DNA of 64,000 bases from Nitrospina sp. (GTDB lineage: Bacteria > Nitrospinota > Nitrospinia > Nitrospinales > JACRGP01): NCBI GenBank assembly GCA_024648695.1, contig JACAVV010000007.1, forward strand, positions 1 to 64,000, read 5' to 3'. A program made the translations under genes and the position numbers. Position 1 is the first letter of the stretch; the number at the start of each line of letters is the position of its first letter. The notes under the pieces are model-generated. The model was not told the DNA's origin. It saw nothing but the letters and a program-made list of their open reading frames with translations, and searched no databases. Positions 16,882 through 26,157 of the stretch are shown here, one piece after another.

Positions 16882-19199
16882 GGTTTCATCCAAATAATCA
16901 TCTGGGAGGCCTTTGCCTGGGTCTTGGCTTGTCTTTTTTGGCGCTGGTTCCCCCTGCCGAAGCTGATCCGCTCGACGTTTCCGGCGATGAGGAAGTCGTG
17001 TTTGAGGTTATGGAGGGTGGCGAATTTGTTTCTCCAGAAGAAGAGGACTGGGTGCAGGAAGGATTGGATGCCGAGGTTCGAGCGGGTGCCGGCGGCGTGA
17101 AACTTTCGCGGGAGACGTCCCGTTTCGGGCGCATGCTGGGTATCGACGACGATGAGGGATTCGCGGTCGGAGATTTTGACCTGGATTACCACCGCAAAAA
17201 CTATTTCATGGAATTTACCGGCGATAACCTGGGATTGGACAACCGTAAGATTCGCCTGGAAACCGGAAAATACGAAAGCTTTAAATTATCCGCTGAATAC
17301 GACCAGCAACCTTTCCAGACTCTGGATCGAGCCAGAACCATTTTTAACGGAGCGGGTAGTTCCAACCTGACTCTCCCGCAGGATTTCACCCGCGCCGCTA
17401 CGTTCACGACAGGGAACATCACCAACAGCAAGGATATCGATTTAAGTATTGATGACCGCCAAACGGCCAGCTTTTCCGCAACCAAAACGATCGGGAATCA
17501 CGCGTTTAATGTTCAATACAAACGAATTGAGAAGGAGGGGCTGTTGGCCCTGGGAGGTGTGGTGGGTGACCATCCCGCCAATCCGCGCTCCACTATTTTG
17601 CCTTTGGGCATCGATTTCCTGACCAATGAAGTGACCTCCTCCTGGTCTTACGATGGGGAAGATGCGCAATTGAAACTGGAATACTTTGGATCCTTTTTCG
17701 AAAACCGGCAAACGGTTCTTGCCTTTGAAAATCCCTTTGAGGATCTGGTCCCATTTTTTGGAGGCATTCCCTCGATGATTGGACCGCTTCCTGACAATGG
17801 TTTAATTTCACGCGAGCCGGACAATGAATTGCATCGGGTCAGCGCTTCCGGAGGCATTGACCTGCCCGGGTCCACCCGGATCACAGCCGTGGGTGAATAC
17901 AGCTTTTCCGCACAGGATGAAAACCTGCTGAATTATTCCGTTGATACCGGTTCCGATTTGCTTCCTCGCCAAAGCGCTGAGGCGGAAATTCAGACTTTGC
18001 ATTTTAATCTGCGTGCGAACTCAAGGCCTTTGCCCAAATTGTCTTTAAATGCAGAGTACCGGTTTTACCAGACCATCAACGACACTCCGCAAACATTTTT
18101 CCAGGCGGTTGTCAATGACACCAACGGTCAGGTTGGCATCGACGGCGACCGGACTCTTGCCAATTTGCCCTTTGATTACACTCAAAACCAGATAAAACTG
18201 GAATCCGTTTATCGGGTTTGGAAAGCGACGTACCTTGAATTGGGGTATGAACTGGACCACTACAACCGAGACAAACGGGAACGCGATGAAACGCTGGAAA
18301 ACACATTTAAAATCGGGGCACGTAGCCGGGCGGGATCCTGGGCGCAGGTGCGTGCGAAGTTCCGTTTTTCCAATCGAACAGGTGATAATTATAATGCACA
18401 GGGAACCGCGAATATTCGCCATACCGCAGAACATTTAGCCGTCGCCACGCCGAGGCCGTCCGGGGGCCACCTGGAATTGAGGAAATTCGATATTGCCGAT
18501 CGCCAACGATACCGTAGCAATTTCAATGTTTCAATCTTCCCCTTCGATTCGCTCACTCTGGGACTGGGATACCAAATGGACCTGAACGATTACAGCGACA
18601 GCGCAATTGGTCTGCAGGAATCTTTCATTCATGATATCACTTTTGATGTGGATTACACTCCCAGCGAGACTCGGTCTTACTACGGATTTTTTACTTTCAA
18701 CCGGGGAGATCAGTTGCAAATCGGCCGCTCCCATTCATTTACCGCAGGGACAAGCGAGGATGTAGAACGAGACTGGGAACTCGATCTGGCGGATAACTCT
18801 TATACCGTCGGGGCGGGCATGAACTGGAGTTTTTTAAAGGACAACAAGCTCAACCTCAAGGTGGATTACTCATTCACCCAAAGCGTGTCCGAATTTGATC
18901 TTTCCGCAGGATCCGATCCCTCGGTAGCGAATCCTGAAGATCCGGCAAACCTGGATTCCATCACGCACACCATAACCTCCACGCTGGAATACAAATTCAC
19001 CCCAAAACTTACGTTTGGAATGACCTATTTATACGAAAACTTTGCTTATCGCGATTTTCAGCAGGAAAGTTTCAATGCCCTGACGACCCTGGAGACCTCT
19101 TCGGAAAACCTTACCGAAGTTCTATTACTGAGCGACCCCTTGCAGGAATACGAAGCTCATCTTGCTATGATTTACGCCACCTATAGGTTTGGCCTTTGA
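16878..19199 (+). CDS. MtrB/PioB-family outer-membrane beta-barrel
   Basis: 773 residues from the ATG overlapping the cytochrome stop. Signal peptide of about 33 residues (to AEA). The rest is a series of alternating amphipathic strands ending in an aromatic-rich strand (IYATYRFGL), as expected for a large porin. The pattern of repeated LxLxYEY/KLSLNAEYRF strands and the pairing with a decahaem cytochrome identify MtrB/PioB, the sheath that holds MtrA in the outer membrane. The short CxxC motif present in the N-terminus of Shewanella MtrB is not seen; PioB-type proteins also lack it. Confidence 0.9.
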   Translation: MRFHPNNHLGGLCLGLGLSFLALVPPAEADPLDVSGDEEVVFEVMEGGEFVSPEEEDWVQEGLDAEVRAGAGGVKLSRETSRFGRMLGIDDDEGFAVGDFDLDYHRKNYFMEFTGDNLGLDNRKIRLETGKYESFKLSAEYDQQPFQTLDRARTIFNGAGSSNLTLPQDFTRAATFTTGNITNSKDIDLSIDDRQTASFSATKTIGNHAFNVQYKRIEKEGLLALGGVVGDHPANPRSTILPLGIDFLTNEVTSSWSYDGEDAQLKLEYFGSFFENRQTVLAFENPFEDLVPFFGGIPSMIGPLPDNGLISREPDNELHRVSASGGIDLPGSTRITAVGEYSFSAQDENLLNYSVDTGSDLLPRQSAEAEIQTLHFNLRANSRPLPKLSLNAEYRFYQTINDTPQTFFQAVVNDTNGQVGIDGDRTLANLPFDYTQNQIKLESVYRVWKATYLELGYELDHYNRDKRERDETLENTFKIGARSRAGSWAQVRAKFRFSNRTGDNYNAQGTANIRHTAEHLAVATPRPSGGHLELRKFDIADRQRYRSNFNVSIFPFDSLTLGLGYQMDLNDYSDSAIGLQESFIHDITFDVDYTPSETRSYYGFFTFNRGDQLQIGRSHSFTAGTSEDVERDWELDLADNSYTVGAGMNWSFLKDNKLNLKVDYSFTQSVSEFDLSAGSDPSVANPEDPANLDSITHTITSTLEYKFTPKLTFGMTYLYENFAYRDFQQESFNALTTLETSSENLTEVLLLSDPLQEYEAHLAMIYATYRFGL

Positions 19200-19232
19200 T
19201 GCACTGAAGTTTGAGACCAAACCCGATCCCCC

Positions 19233-19676
19233 TTATTCGCATTCCACATTAAATTTTTTCTCGGCAATGAAATCGCCGTCTAGAAACACTTTGGCTTTCC
19301 ATTCACCGTTCAATCGCACCTTGTGAATATCCGCCAAAAGCAATTCGCGTTTTTGTTGTTCGTTGAGGAAGCTGAGGGATATCCAGTTTCTGGCACGTTT
19401 GGTGGAGGAAACAAACTTCAGGTCATACTCGTTTTCCTGTTCACCATCCGGGTTATACCAAATAGCGGTAGCCTTATGTATACCGTCACCCAAATCATTC
19501 CAGGTAAACACCAGATATACATTTTTCCGGCAATTGATGGTATCGACAGGTTTTCGATAAATGATGTCATCGGTGACAATAATTTTAGCCGGATCTTCCC
19601 CGGCCCATGCGGGTGTCGAAACAAGAAAAATTGCGAATCCAAAAATGGGAATAAAAAGACGTAAATAACCATTCAT
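19233..19676 (-). CDS. Secreted beta-rich protein, unknown
   Basis: 147 residues with a clear signal peptide (ending TPAWA) and an AGGAAAT site before the ATG. The mature part is one compact domain with two Cys (NCRK near residue 49 and the C-terminal VECE) that could form a disulfide. I do not recognise the family. It is convergent with the MtrB gene. Confidence 0.7.
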   Translation of the reverse strand: MNGYLRLFIPIFGFAIFLVSTPAWAGEDPAKIIVTDDIIYRKPVDTINCRKNVYLVFTWNDLGDGIHKATAIWYNPDGEQENEYDLKFVSSTKRARNWISLSFLNEQQKRELLLADIHKVRLNGEWKAKVFLDGDFIAEKKFNVECE

Positions 19677-19731
19677 GAGAATTTCCTGGATGTGAAACGA
19701 GTGATGAAATGAACCTTATCGAATCGATTCC

Positions 19732-20466
19732 CTATTGAGGAGGAGGGTTCCCGCGTACAGCATGACCGTGCAGGTCCTTGGGTTTGCCTTGCAGGCGGTC
19801 AAGTACGCTGGTCATATGGGAAACTCCAAAGCCATTACCTAAGTCCTTGAACGTATTGCGCGCCTGAGTGAACAACACGATGGCCTCATCCTGTTTTTTC
19901 TGCTTCCAAAGCAGTTGGCCGAGCGCTTCCTGGACGTTGGCCAATACGATATTGGGGTCGCCACCCACGGTCACAGACAAACCTTTGCGGTAAGCCACTT
20001 CTGCCTGATCTTCCTTTTTCCATAGGACCATCATATCGCCCAGCAACTTCAGGGCGCGGGCCTGTCCCACCGGATTGTTGATCCGCTCATGATAACGGGC
20101 CGCTTCTTCATATTGAATTTGCGCCTCCCTGGGCTCGTTAGCGAATTTGTACAGGTCCCCCAGGGATTCATAAGTCCTGGCGGCTTTAGTCAGTTCGTTT
20201 CTATTTTCATAGACCAGAATAGCCTTGCGATAATTTTCAGCCCCTTTGGCAAACTCATGAAAAAAGTAGTTTTCCGAAGCCTGGTGAATCAAGGCTTCTG
20301 CCTCGTCTTTGGGGATAGCCGGAGAAGCAAAAGGTTCGTCACGGATTTGGGACGGGGATTGTTTCGGATTCATCCAGATGGAAACGGAAATCAGGACCAC
20401 GACGGTGATCACGATCGTCACATTTCCTTTTCTTGAGAAAAATTTTCGCATGGAACGGCCAGACAT
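19732..20466 (-). CDS. Membrane-anchored TPR protein
   Basis: 244 residues. An N-terminal membrane anchor (about residues 15-33) is followed by a linker and about four tetratricopeptide-type helix pairs (e.g. AARTYESLGDLYKFANEPREAQIQYEEAARYHE; AQVAYRKGLS region). TPR arrays bind partner proteins, and the topology puts them in the periplasm. It has its own start about 55 bp from the secreted protein downstream. An in-frame start 15 nt further in is equally possible. Confidence 0.75.
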   Translation of the reverse strand: MSGRSMRKFFSRKGNVTIVITVVVLISVSIWMNPKQSPSQIRDEPFASPAIPKDEAEALIHQASENYFFHEFAKGAENYRKAILVYENRNELTKAARTYESLGDLYKFANEPREAQIQYEEAARYHERINNPVGQARALKLLGDMMVLWKKEDQAEVAYRKGLSVTVGGDPNIVLANVQEALGQLLWKQKKQDEAIVLFTQARNTFKDLGNGFGVSHMTSVLDRLQGKPKDLHGHAVRGNPPPQ

Positions 20467-20683
20467 AGTGGTTGAGGCTTACTTAACCATTATCACACAT
20501 TTCAACACTAAATAGAAATCCTCTCGTACACAATAAATTTTATCGAGTATTGTAAATTTTCGTGGGTGGCTTTTAAAGCAGGAGCAGGTAATTCCCGGAA
20601 AGTCAGAGATGTTTCAGTGGGTTGGTGTTAAGGAGGAAAAAGCATGAACCAATCATTCTCTATTTTTAAGGAAGAGTCATTAT

Positions 20684-20725
20684 TCCCCTACCCTTTTCCT
20701 GGAGGGGGAAGACAAGGGTGAGGAG
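20684..20725. repeat. Dispersed CCCTC/GAGGG palindrome, copy 1
   Basis: An intergenic imperfect hairpin: a CCCCTACCCTTTTCC arm, a short loop, then GGAGGGGGAAGACAAGGGT. Similar elements occur at 24841-24880, 25491-25531, 32850-32885, 46590-46625 and 56472-56592. A 25-codon ORF with a perfect AAGGAGG site (ATG 20644) runs into it and is probably a by-product. The gap 20467-20819 holds nothing else clear. Confidence 0.45.
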
Positions 20726-20819
20726 GATAAATAAGACCGAAAACCATCCTGTATTATCGGTGAATTAATCATTCCATAACTTGGATGAACAGAGGTTTTT
20801 TTTGATGTCGAACCCCAAA

Positions 20820-21386
20820 TCAAGAATCGCTTGAATAGTTTCGCATCATTTCAACCGCAAAGCGGTTGCGGGTGAGATTTTCCGTAGCCGAGGCGATCAC
20901 TTCTCCTGTGACGATGTCAGTCATGGTGATGTGCCAATCGATATTGGTTCCGATGTCAGTGATCTTGCCGCTGATGAGCGATTGCGCGTGCAGGGCCTTG
21001 CCTATTCTTCGAGCTTCCTCGGTGGTGTATACGGGGGAGTGGGCGAGATTGAGCCGCGACAGCACTTCTCCCACTTCGCCTTTTTGGGCGACCCTGTAAT
21101 ATCGTTTCGCCGCAATCGCCTCGATCAGGCGCGAGGACAAGTATTCTCCCAGCACCGGGACCCGGCCTTCTTCGTTCACGAAATCGAGTACAGCCAGCTT
21201 GTTGATATCGTATTCTTTCGATACTTTGGATATCTGTTTCACCAGCGACTTGGCTTTATCGCGGTAGTATGTGGAATCCGATTCGGTTCCAAACCATTTA
21301 CGCCAATAGCCCGAAGGCGCCATGTTCACTTCACACGCTGATAAAAAAAGAACAGCGATCAGGCCTAGCACTAACTTAATTTTCAT
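20820..21386 (-). CDS. FlgO-like lipoprotein
   Basis: 188 residues with lipobox LSAC (Cys18) and a GGAG site before the ATG. The core, about residues 55-180, fits the FlgO/CsgG-like fold: INKLAVLDFVNEEGRVPVLGEYLSSRLIEAIA, YYRVAQKGEVGEVLSRL, and AHSLISGKITDIGTNIDWHITMTDIVTGEVIASA. FlgO proteins are outer-membrane lipoproteins near flagella, but the same domain is found in many non-flagellar lipoproteins. No flagellar genes are in the window. Function here is unknown. Confidence 0.8.
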   Translation of the reverse strand: MKIKLVLGLIAVLFLSACEVNMAPSGYWRKWFGTESDSTYYRDKAKSLVKQISKVSKEYDINKLAVLDFVNEEGRVPVLGEYLSSRLIEAIAAKRYYRVAQKGEVGEVLSRLNLAHSPVYTTEEARRIGKALHAQSLISGKITDIGTNIDWHITMTDIVTGEVIASATENLTRNRFAVEMMRNYSSDS

Positions 21387-21615
21387 TCCAACGTTCTCCT
21401 GAATCCGGGACGATCTTTCCTTTTCAAGTAACTAAAGCAATCCGCATGCCGTGCGGGACGTTTTCTTCAGCGGTTCTCCCAGTCAGGACCGTAAATACAA
21501 TCATTCATTAACTTAAGAGTTGTCTTTCCTGAAAGATTTATCGGGCAAAAAACCACCGCGCGAAAAAAATATCAGGATTCAGGGATCCATTCAAAATATT
21601 GACACCCATCAAATC

Positions 21616-22152
21616 CTAAAACTTTCGCAAGCGGGCAGTCCCTCGCATTCCCCCGGAAACGGGACCCAGAGCCCTGGCCGGACCTCGAATTCCCCGGTCC
21701 CGCCAAAATCGCTGAATGATCTTCCGTTGCAATTTTTGCCGAAACCTGTTTTGCCTGAACGCCTGCCGTTGTCGCTTTAAAAACTGATTGCGCAAAAAGG
21801 GTCGATACAATCGTTTGCTGGGAGGCTTGATTCGTGAACTTGTGATCGATTTGGACCGGCTATCCCGTTTGGGCGATTGCAGGCTTCTTTGCCTTGAGGT
21901 ACGGGAATGCTTCAGATTGGATCGACGCATTTCCCTTAGGTGGCGATTGAAATGAGAACTGTCCGGTGCCTTTGCAGAAGGTAAGACCTTGGCTTTTTCC
22001 CTTATCGCGCCGGGAATTTTTCCCGGATCGTCGGTGAATTTCAGGTTGCCCCGGGCATCGGTCCATTTATACAAAACCGCATGGGCATTCGATGAAAACA
22101 ATCCCGCGATAAATACAAAAAATATCATAAGGACCGGTTTGGCAAATTTCAT
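21616..22152 (-). CDS. DUF4124 protein with a very basic tail
   Basis: 178 residues with a signal peptide (ending SNAHA). Residues 26-50 are a DUF4124 module (LYKWTDARGNLKFTDDPGKIP), a short exported domain that binds unknown ligands. From about residue 65 to the end the chain is extremely rich in Arg, Lys, Gln and Ser, including FLKRQRQAFRQNRFRQKLQRK. It would be strongly positively charged in the periplasm and could bind nucleic acid, lipopolysaccharide or acidic peptidoglycan. The start has a GGGAGG site. Confidence 0.75.
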   Translation of the reverse strand: MKFAKPVLMIFFVFIAGLFSSNAHAVLYKWTDARGNLKFTDDPGKIPGAIREKAKVLPSAKAPDSSHFNRHLREMRRSNLKHSRTSRQRSLQSPKRDSRSKSITSSRIKPPSKRLYRPFLRNQFLKRQRQAFRQNRFRQKLQRKIIQRFWRDRGIRGPARALGPVSGGMRGTARLRKF

Positions 22153-22292
22153 AAGGGAATCCCTCCCAAAAATGACTGGAGTGCCTGCTTTTTTCTATTA
22201 TAGAAAAAAATTCCTTTCAAAGCCAAGCAATAGATACCATAATACTTGGCAGAATCAATTCCTCGATAATTTTTAACAAGAGCTGTGTAGTA

Positions 22293-23132
22293 ATGAACAA
22301 GACCTGTAAAATTTTCATGGGCCTGGTTTTGGTCCCTTTGCTTTTCGGCGTTTGGAGCTGTGGCGACTCCTCCAAACTTCAAGACTCCAAACCTCTGCCT
22401 CTGGCGATGGACGTGCCGAATCCCAATCGCAATATCAAAAAGTCCAAGGAAGAGGTGACGGGCAAAACGGTTCCCAAAGTGGAAAAAGCTAAAATTGAGT
22501 TTAAAATCGCCGATTCTGAATTGGATAAACGCTTGGCGGAATCACCTGTCACCGACGAAGCTTCCTGTCTGGAGAAGGTTAAACCTCTGGAAGTAAAAGT
22601 CCACTCTGTGCAACGGGACGGCGGTATGTGGGGTCACATAGAGCAGGCCGATTTGAAGGAGTATTCTCCCATCGGTATGCAGTTGGATTCGAAGGTCAAT
22701 AAAATGATGTTTTCTTTAAGGTATATTTGCGAAACCGCCAAAGGCAAACCGGAAACCGATCTCGCCCGCTATGTGAGAGAAGGGCTGGAAGAAAAAGGCG
22801 AAAAGAAGTTTCGCGAGCATTTGAAACTCCTGGGCGAAGCCCCTGAGGACATCGATAAATTGATCAACTTTGGAAAATTCTCGCAGGAAATCAAAAATCG
22901 CGACATTGATTATTCCACTGTCCACCGCACCATTCTTTTTGGTGAATTGTATGTGAATAAATACGATGAATTCGCCAAAAACCTGTTAAAGGAAAATGCG
23001 AAAAACAATGCTTTGCCCAACGTGATGGCTCTGCATGACGCGGTGACCGATTTCATCGCCTCCGACGAATTCGTCGCGATGTCGCTCCACGAAGACCTGC
23101 AATCGCCGCAAAAGTTTCCGGGTCAGATGTAG
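22293..23132 (+). CDS. Lipoprotein of unknown function
   Basis: 279 residues with lipobox VWSC (Cys23). After a low-complexity linker rich in Lys and Pro comes a folded region (about 85-270) with two Cys (ASCLEKV; YICETAK) that may form a disulfide. The end is helical and acidic. No family recognised. It is divergent from the DUF4124 gene. Confidence 0.65.
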   Translation: MNKTCKIFMGLVLVPLLFGVWSCGDSSKLQDSKPLPLAMDVPNPNRNIKKSKEEVTGKTVPKVEKAKIEFKIADSELDKRLAESPVTDEASCLEKVKPLEVKVHSVQRDGGMWGHIEQADLKEYSPIGMQLDSKVNKMMFSLRYICETAKGKPETDLARYVREGLEEKGEKKFREHLKLLGEAPEDIDKLINFGKFSQEIKNRDIDYSTVHRTILFGELYVNKYDEFAKNLLKENAKNNALPNVMALHDAVTDFIASDEFVAMSLHEDLQSPQKFPGQM

Positions 23133-23287
23133 AAGGAACTTATTTCCAAAAGGAGCAATAAAGGGTGTTAATCGATCTTGATAAACCTTGGTTACCCCCC
23201 AAAAATATTCTTTCCTGGTAGAAATAATTTTCGTTCGATTTGAAAACTTAAACGATATTGCACCTTAAGTCTTTGCCAGGGTTTGAC

Positions 23288-24220
23288 CTACGCAGGCTTA
23301 ACACATCGAAATCCGAAAGTGGGATTTTTGAGTGAGGGGTCGACGATGTTTTGGAAGGAGACTTTGGAAACGTCGGCAGGACTCGACCAACTCCCGCCTT
23401 TGACCATCCGCAAGGTTTGCACTTTCGACGGATTCGGATTGCCGGGTCCCGAAGACGGGCGGTAAGGTGTGATCACCCATTCCCATACATTGCCGACCAT
23501 ATCAAACACACCGAAAGGACTCGCCCCTTTGGGAAACGAACCACCGGGAGCGACGCCTCTGTATCCATCTTCTTCTCCCAGCAAATTAGCGTGCTTTGCG
23601 GTGAGGGTCCTGCCCCACGGCCAATCCTGTAACCGGTTGGCGATGGCCGCCTGCTTCCATTCCTTCTCCGTGGGCAAGCGTTTGCCGAACTTCAAACAAT
23701 AATCATTGGCCTGAAACCAGTCGATCCCCATAGCCGGACATTTGGGACAAGCCTTGCCGTGAGTAAAAACCGTTTCATCATAATCCGGTTTGAACGTTTT
23801 GAACTGTTCGACACTGATCTCTTTTTGGTCCATGTAAAAGGACCGCGACTCGGAACGCAGGTACGCGTTATCCAGATAAAAGTCACCCTTATCACGTCCA
23901 CCGGATTGATCCGCAGGGTCGTCGGACCGAATGAGCACCATAACCGATTTATCCTCGGGATGCAAAATAGATGGCAGTTGGTTGAGGCTGATTCGGGACC
24001 GTGCACGCGGACGCGGGCGGGTGGATACTGTTCGTGTGGTTTGGGGAGGAGCGGGTGCAGGATCCGGTGTTACCGTCTCTCTCACCATTTCCGGTTCGGA
24101 GCGAACCACAGGTTCTCTTGGCCGCGCTTCGTACTGGACCGGTCGCGGGGACGCGCATCCGGTAAAGACGGTCAAGCATAAAACAAAGGCAAAACCGTGG
24201 CGTAATAGTTTCCAGTTCAT
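23288..24220 (-). CDS. Lipoprotein with formylglycine-generating-enzyme-like domain
   Basis: 310 residues; lipobox FTGC (Cys23), then a Pro/Arg-rich linker to about residue 80. Residues 100-308 form an FGE-sulfatase/SUMF1-type domain: FYMDQKEISVEQF, MGIDWFQANDYCLKFGKRLPTEKEWKQAA, GNVWEWVITPY, RMVKGGSWSSP and FGFRCV. The two active-site cysteines of true FGE are not evident, so it is more likely a binding or scaffold member of this family than a sulfatase activator. Its start overlaps the stop of the TPR lipoprotein (ATGA), forming an operon. Confidence 0.85.
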   Translation of the reverse strand: MNWKLLRHGFAFVLCLTVFTGCASPRPVQYEARPREPVVRSEPEMVRETVTPDPAPAPPQTTRTVSTRPRPRARSRISLNQLPSILHPEDKSVMVLIRSDDPADQSGGRDKGDFYLDNAYLRSESRSFYMDQKEISVEQFKTFKPDYDETVFTHGKACPKCPAMGIDWFQANDYCLKFGKRLPTEKEWKQAAIANRLQDWPWGRTLTAKHANLLGEEDGYRGVAPGGSFPKGASPFGVFDMVGNVWEWVITPYRPSSGPGNPNPSKVQTLRMVKGGSWSSPADVSKVSFQNIVDPSLKNPTFGFRCVKPA

Positions 24221-24624
24221 TCGTTTAATAGTTTATCCATCTTCATTTTCAAATCTTTGTAAATCTCGTATTCCTTCTCCGCCTCTTCCTTTTTGCCCAT
24301 ATTCTCGTAGGTGAAACCCAGGCTGTAATGGGCGTTGAAATAAGTCGGGTCCAGCAAAAGGGCTTTTTTAAATTGTTCTGCGGCTTCAGGGAAACGTTTC
24401 TTGTAATTGTAGATTCCCCCCAGGCCATAATAGGCTCTGGGATTTTTGGGATCTTTTTCGATCGCCTTCAGGAAAGAACCAATCGCCTGATCGTATTGTT
24501 GAAAATCAGTGAATTGGATTCCCTCTTCTACGTATTCAAAACTAGATTTGTTATCGGAACATTGTGTCAAAAACATGAGTGCGGCGATTAGGAGGAACGT
24601 CCTCGGAAGGAGCCAGGTTTTCAT
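24217..24624 (-). CDS. TPR lipoprotein
   Basis: 135 residues from the ATG at 24624, which gives a clean signal peptide and lipobox LTQC (Cys18); a longer frame upstream would spoil the signal. About three TPR units follow (IQFTDFQQYDQAIGSFLKAIE; AYYGLGGIYNYKKRFPEAAEQF; AHYSLGFTYENMGKKEEAEKEY). It is coupled to the FGE-like lipoprotein gene. Likely a periplasmic or outer-membrane protein-protein adaptor. Confidence 0.8.
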   Translation of the reverse strand: MKTWLLPRTFLLIAALMFLTQCSDNKSSFEYVEEGIQFTDFQQYDQAIGSFLKAIEKDPKNPRAYYGLGGIYNYKKRFPEAAEQFKKALLLDPTYFNAHYSLGFTYENMGKKEEAEKEYEIYKDLKMKMDKLLNE

Positions 24625-24840
24625 AGGGAAACCTATCGAAAAATTTTTTAAGTGAGCAGACTCCAACCGTATCAACCCGTGAGCCAAGCCATTCGAATAA
24701 TAGTATCATGAACCCGGGTATCGCGGAAAAAAATGCTGGCTTAATTGATCTGAGTTTTTTATCTATGCCGTTATGTTAAGAAATAAAATATATAAGGTGA
24801 GGTCGGGCTATTCATGGTATCAGGGAGGGTGCCTGGCTTG

Positions 24841-24880
24841 ACCCTCACCCCGTCTTTCCTGGAAGGAGAGAAGCGGGGGT
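24841..24880. repeat. Dispersed CCCTC/GAGGG palindrome, copy 2
   Basis: ACCCTCACCCCGTCTTTCCT is followed by GGAAGGAGAGAAGCGGGGGT, forming an imperfect hairpin of about 20-nt arms. It belongs to the same family as the other copies in this window and lies between two transcription units. Confidence 0.5.
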
Positions 24881-24937
24881 TGGCTTAATTGCCAGGAGAT
24901 TCATCCAGGGATAAATCTAAAGGTATTCCAAAGCAAT

Positions 24938-25417
24938 TTATTGGTAATACTTTTCGATGTCGGGAAAGTTTGCATTGGGAGTGTTAAGGATAAAGTCGAA
25001 AAAATCCATATCAATGCTCGTAAAAACAGGGGGCAATGGAAAACTCATAGCTCCGGGACTGAACCAAAACCATAAGTCAGAGGGTGAAGGTGGAAAGGAC
25101 GCAGTGTCCGGAAGGTAATCAAAAAAGATAATCCCGAACAAAAAAGCAAAACTGTTGATCGTTAAATTTTGTCCAATGATACCTTTTCAACCACAACAAC
25201 CTTTTCTGCATTCGAAGAAAATTACATGCTTTCATTTTTTTTCAGTTTGATGATTTCCTCCAAAATCATTCCACCTTTATTAAATAAAGCCCCTTTGATT
25301 CGCTTACTGGGTTCGTCCTCCATAGTTGTGGTGCCCTTAAGGATAATATCCTGGGCTTGAAATCAAAAAAGAAACCGTTAGAAAAAGGCTAAACAATATA
25401 GAATAAAGTGGACCCAT
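24938..25417 (-). pseudogene. Decayed secreted protein gene
   Basis: GGAGGAG precedes an ATG (25417) that opens a signal peptide (MGPLYSILFSLFLTVSFLIS). The frame then stops, but a neighbouring frame continues with AQDIILKGTTTMEDEPSKRIKG-like sequence through to KKNESM and a TAA, then KVVVVEKVSLDKI and another TAA. A third frame supplies TINSFAFLFGIIFFDYLPD and an aromatic/Pro-rich end to 24938. At least two frameshifts and two nonsense codons break what was once an exported protein of about 155 residues. Family unknown. Confidence 0.55.
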
Positions 25418-25490
25418 ATGCTCCTCCATAGAATCAGTTTTTATTTAACCCGAGTTATGGAAAAAACAGGAGCATCTCAGCCTTAAAATT

Positions 25491-25531
25491 TCTCCCAACC
25501 CATCCTCTCCCGCGAGGGGGAACAGGGGGGA
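25491..25531. repeat. Dispersed CCCTC/GAGGG palindrome, copy 3
   Basis: CTCCCAACCCATCCTCTCCC, a short CGCG centre, then GAGGGGGAACAGGGGG. Same family as the other copies. The rest of the gap 25418-25960 is AT-rich with no convincing gene. Confidence 0.5.
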
Positions 25532-25960
25532 ATTCTATCCAGAACCGGGTTAATCTATACAGATTAGAAGGAAAGCTATAAAAAAACCTAAGTGAATTGC
25601 AACGCTTACTTTTGCTCCGTCCTTACGAGCATCTAAAAGACATTAAAATTCAAAACTATAAAAATCAAGTTGGATATCAATTTAGTTCAGACTTTCGGTA
25701 TTCAATGCTTTGATCAGGGTGCTTTCGTCTTTTTTCAAATGAAGGAAGGGGAATTAAAATTTTGGACAAAACGGGACATTTCTACTTTGGTGTTACAGAT
25801 AAATCTAATTGATTGAAATTGTTTAAAAAATATTGCAGTATTCAACCCACCTGATTAAAGTCGCTTGATATAAGGTTATGCTGGAGTGTATATTCTTTGA
25901 GACAAAAAGAAACACAAAAATAAAGTCAAAAAAGAATCACAAACTATCAAAAACGACTAG

Positions 25961-26043
<83 letters not shown>

Positions 26044-26150
26044 CCTGGCGGTGGGGCCAAATGGCTGAACGTTTTCCCGAGACCAGCCTTCCTTTTGGGC
26101 GGTTCGAAAAGTTCTGGTTCGAACATTCTCCGCTTAACTGCACCACCTTG
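26044..26150 (+). repeat. tRNA-Leu downstream element, copy 1
   Basis: About 85 bp directly after tRNA-Leu(UAG), including GGCTGAACGTTTTCCC, CTTCCTTTTGGGCGGTTCGA and GGTTCGAACATTC. It aligns along its whole length, with small gaps, with the stretch directly after tRNA-Leu(UAA) on the other strand (33000-33092). It also forms the abrupt new end of the MBL-hydrolase pseudogene. Confidence 0.65.
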
Positions 26151-26157
26151 CGGTTCG

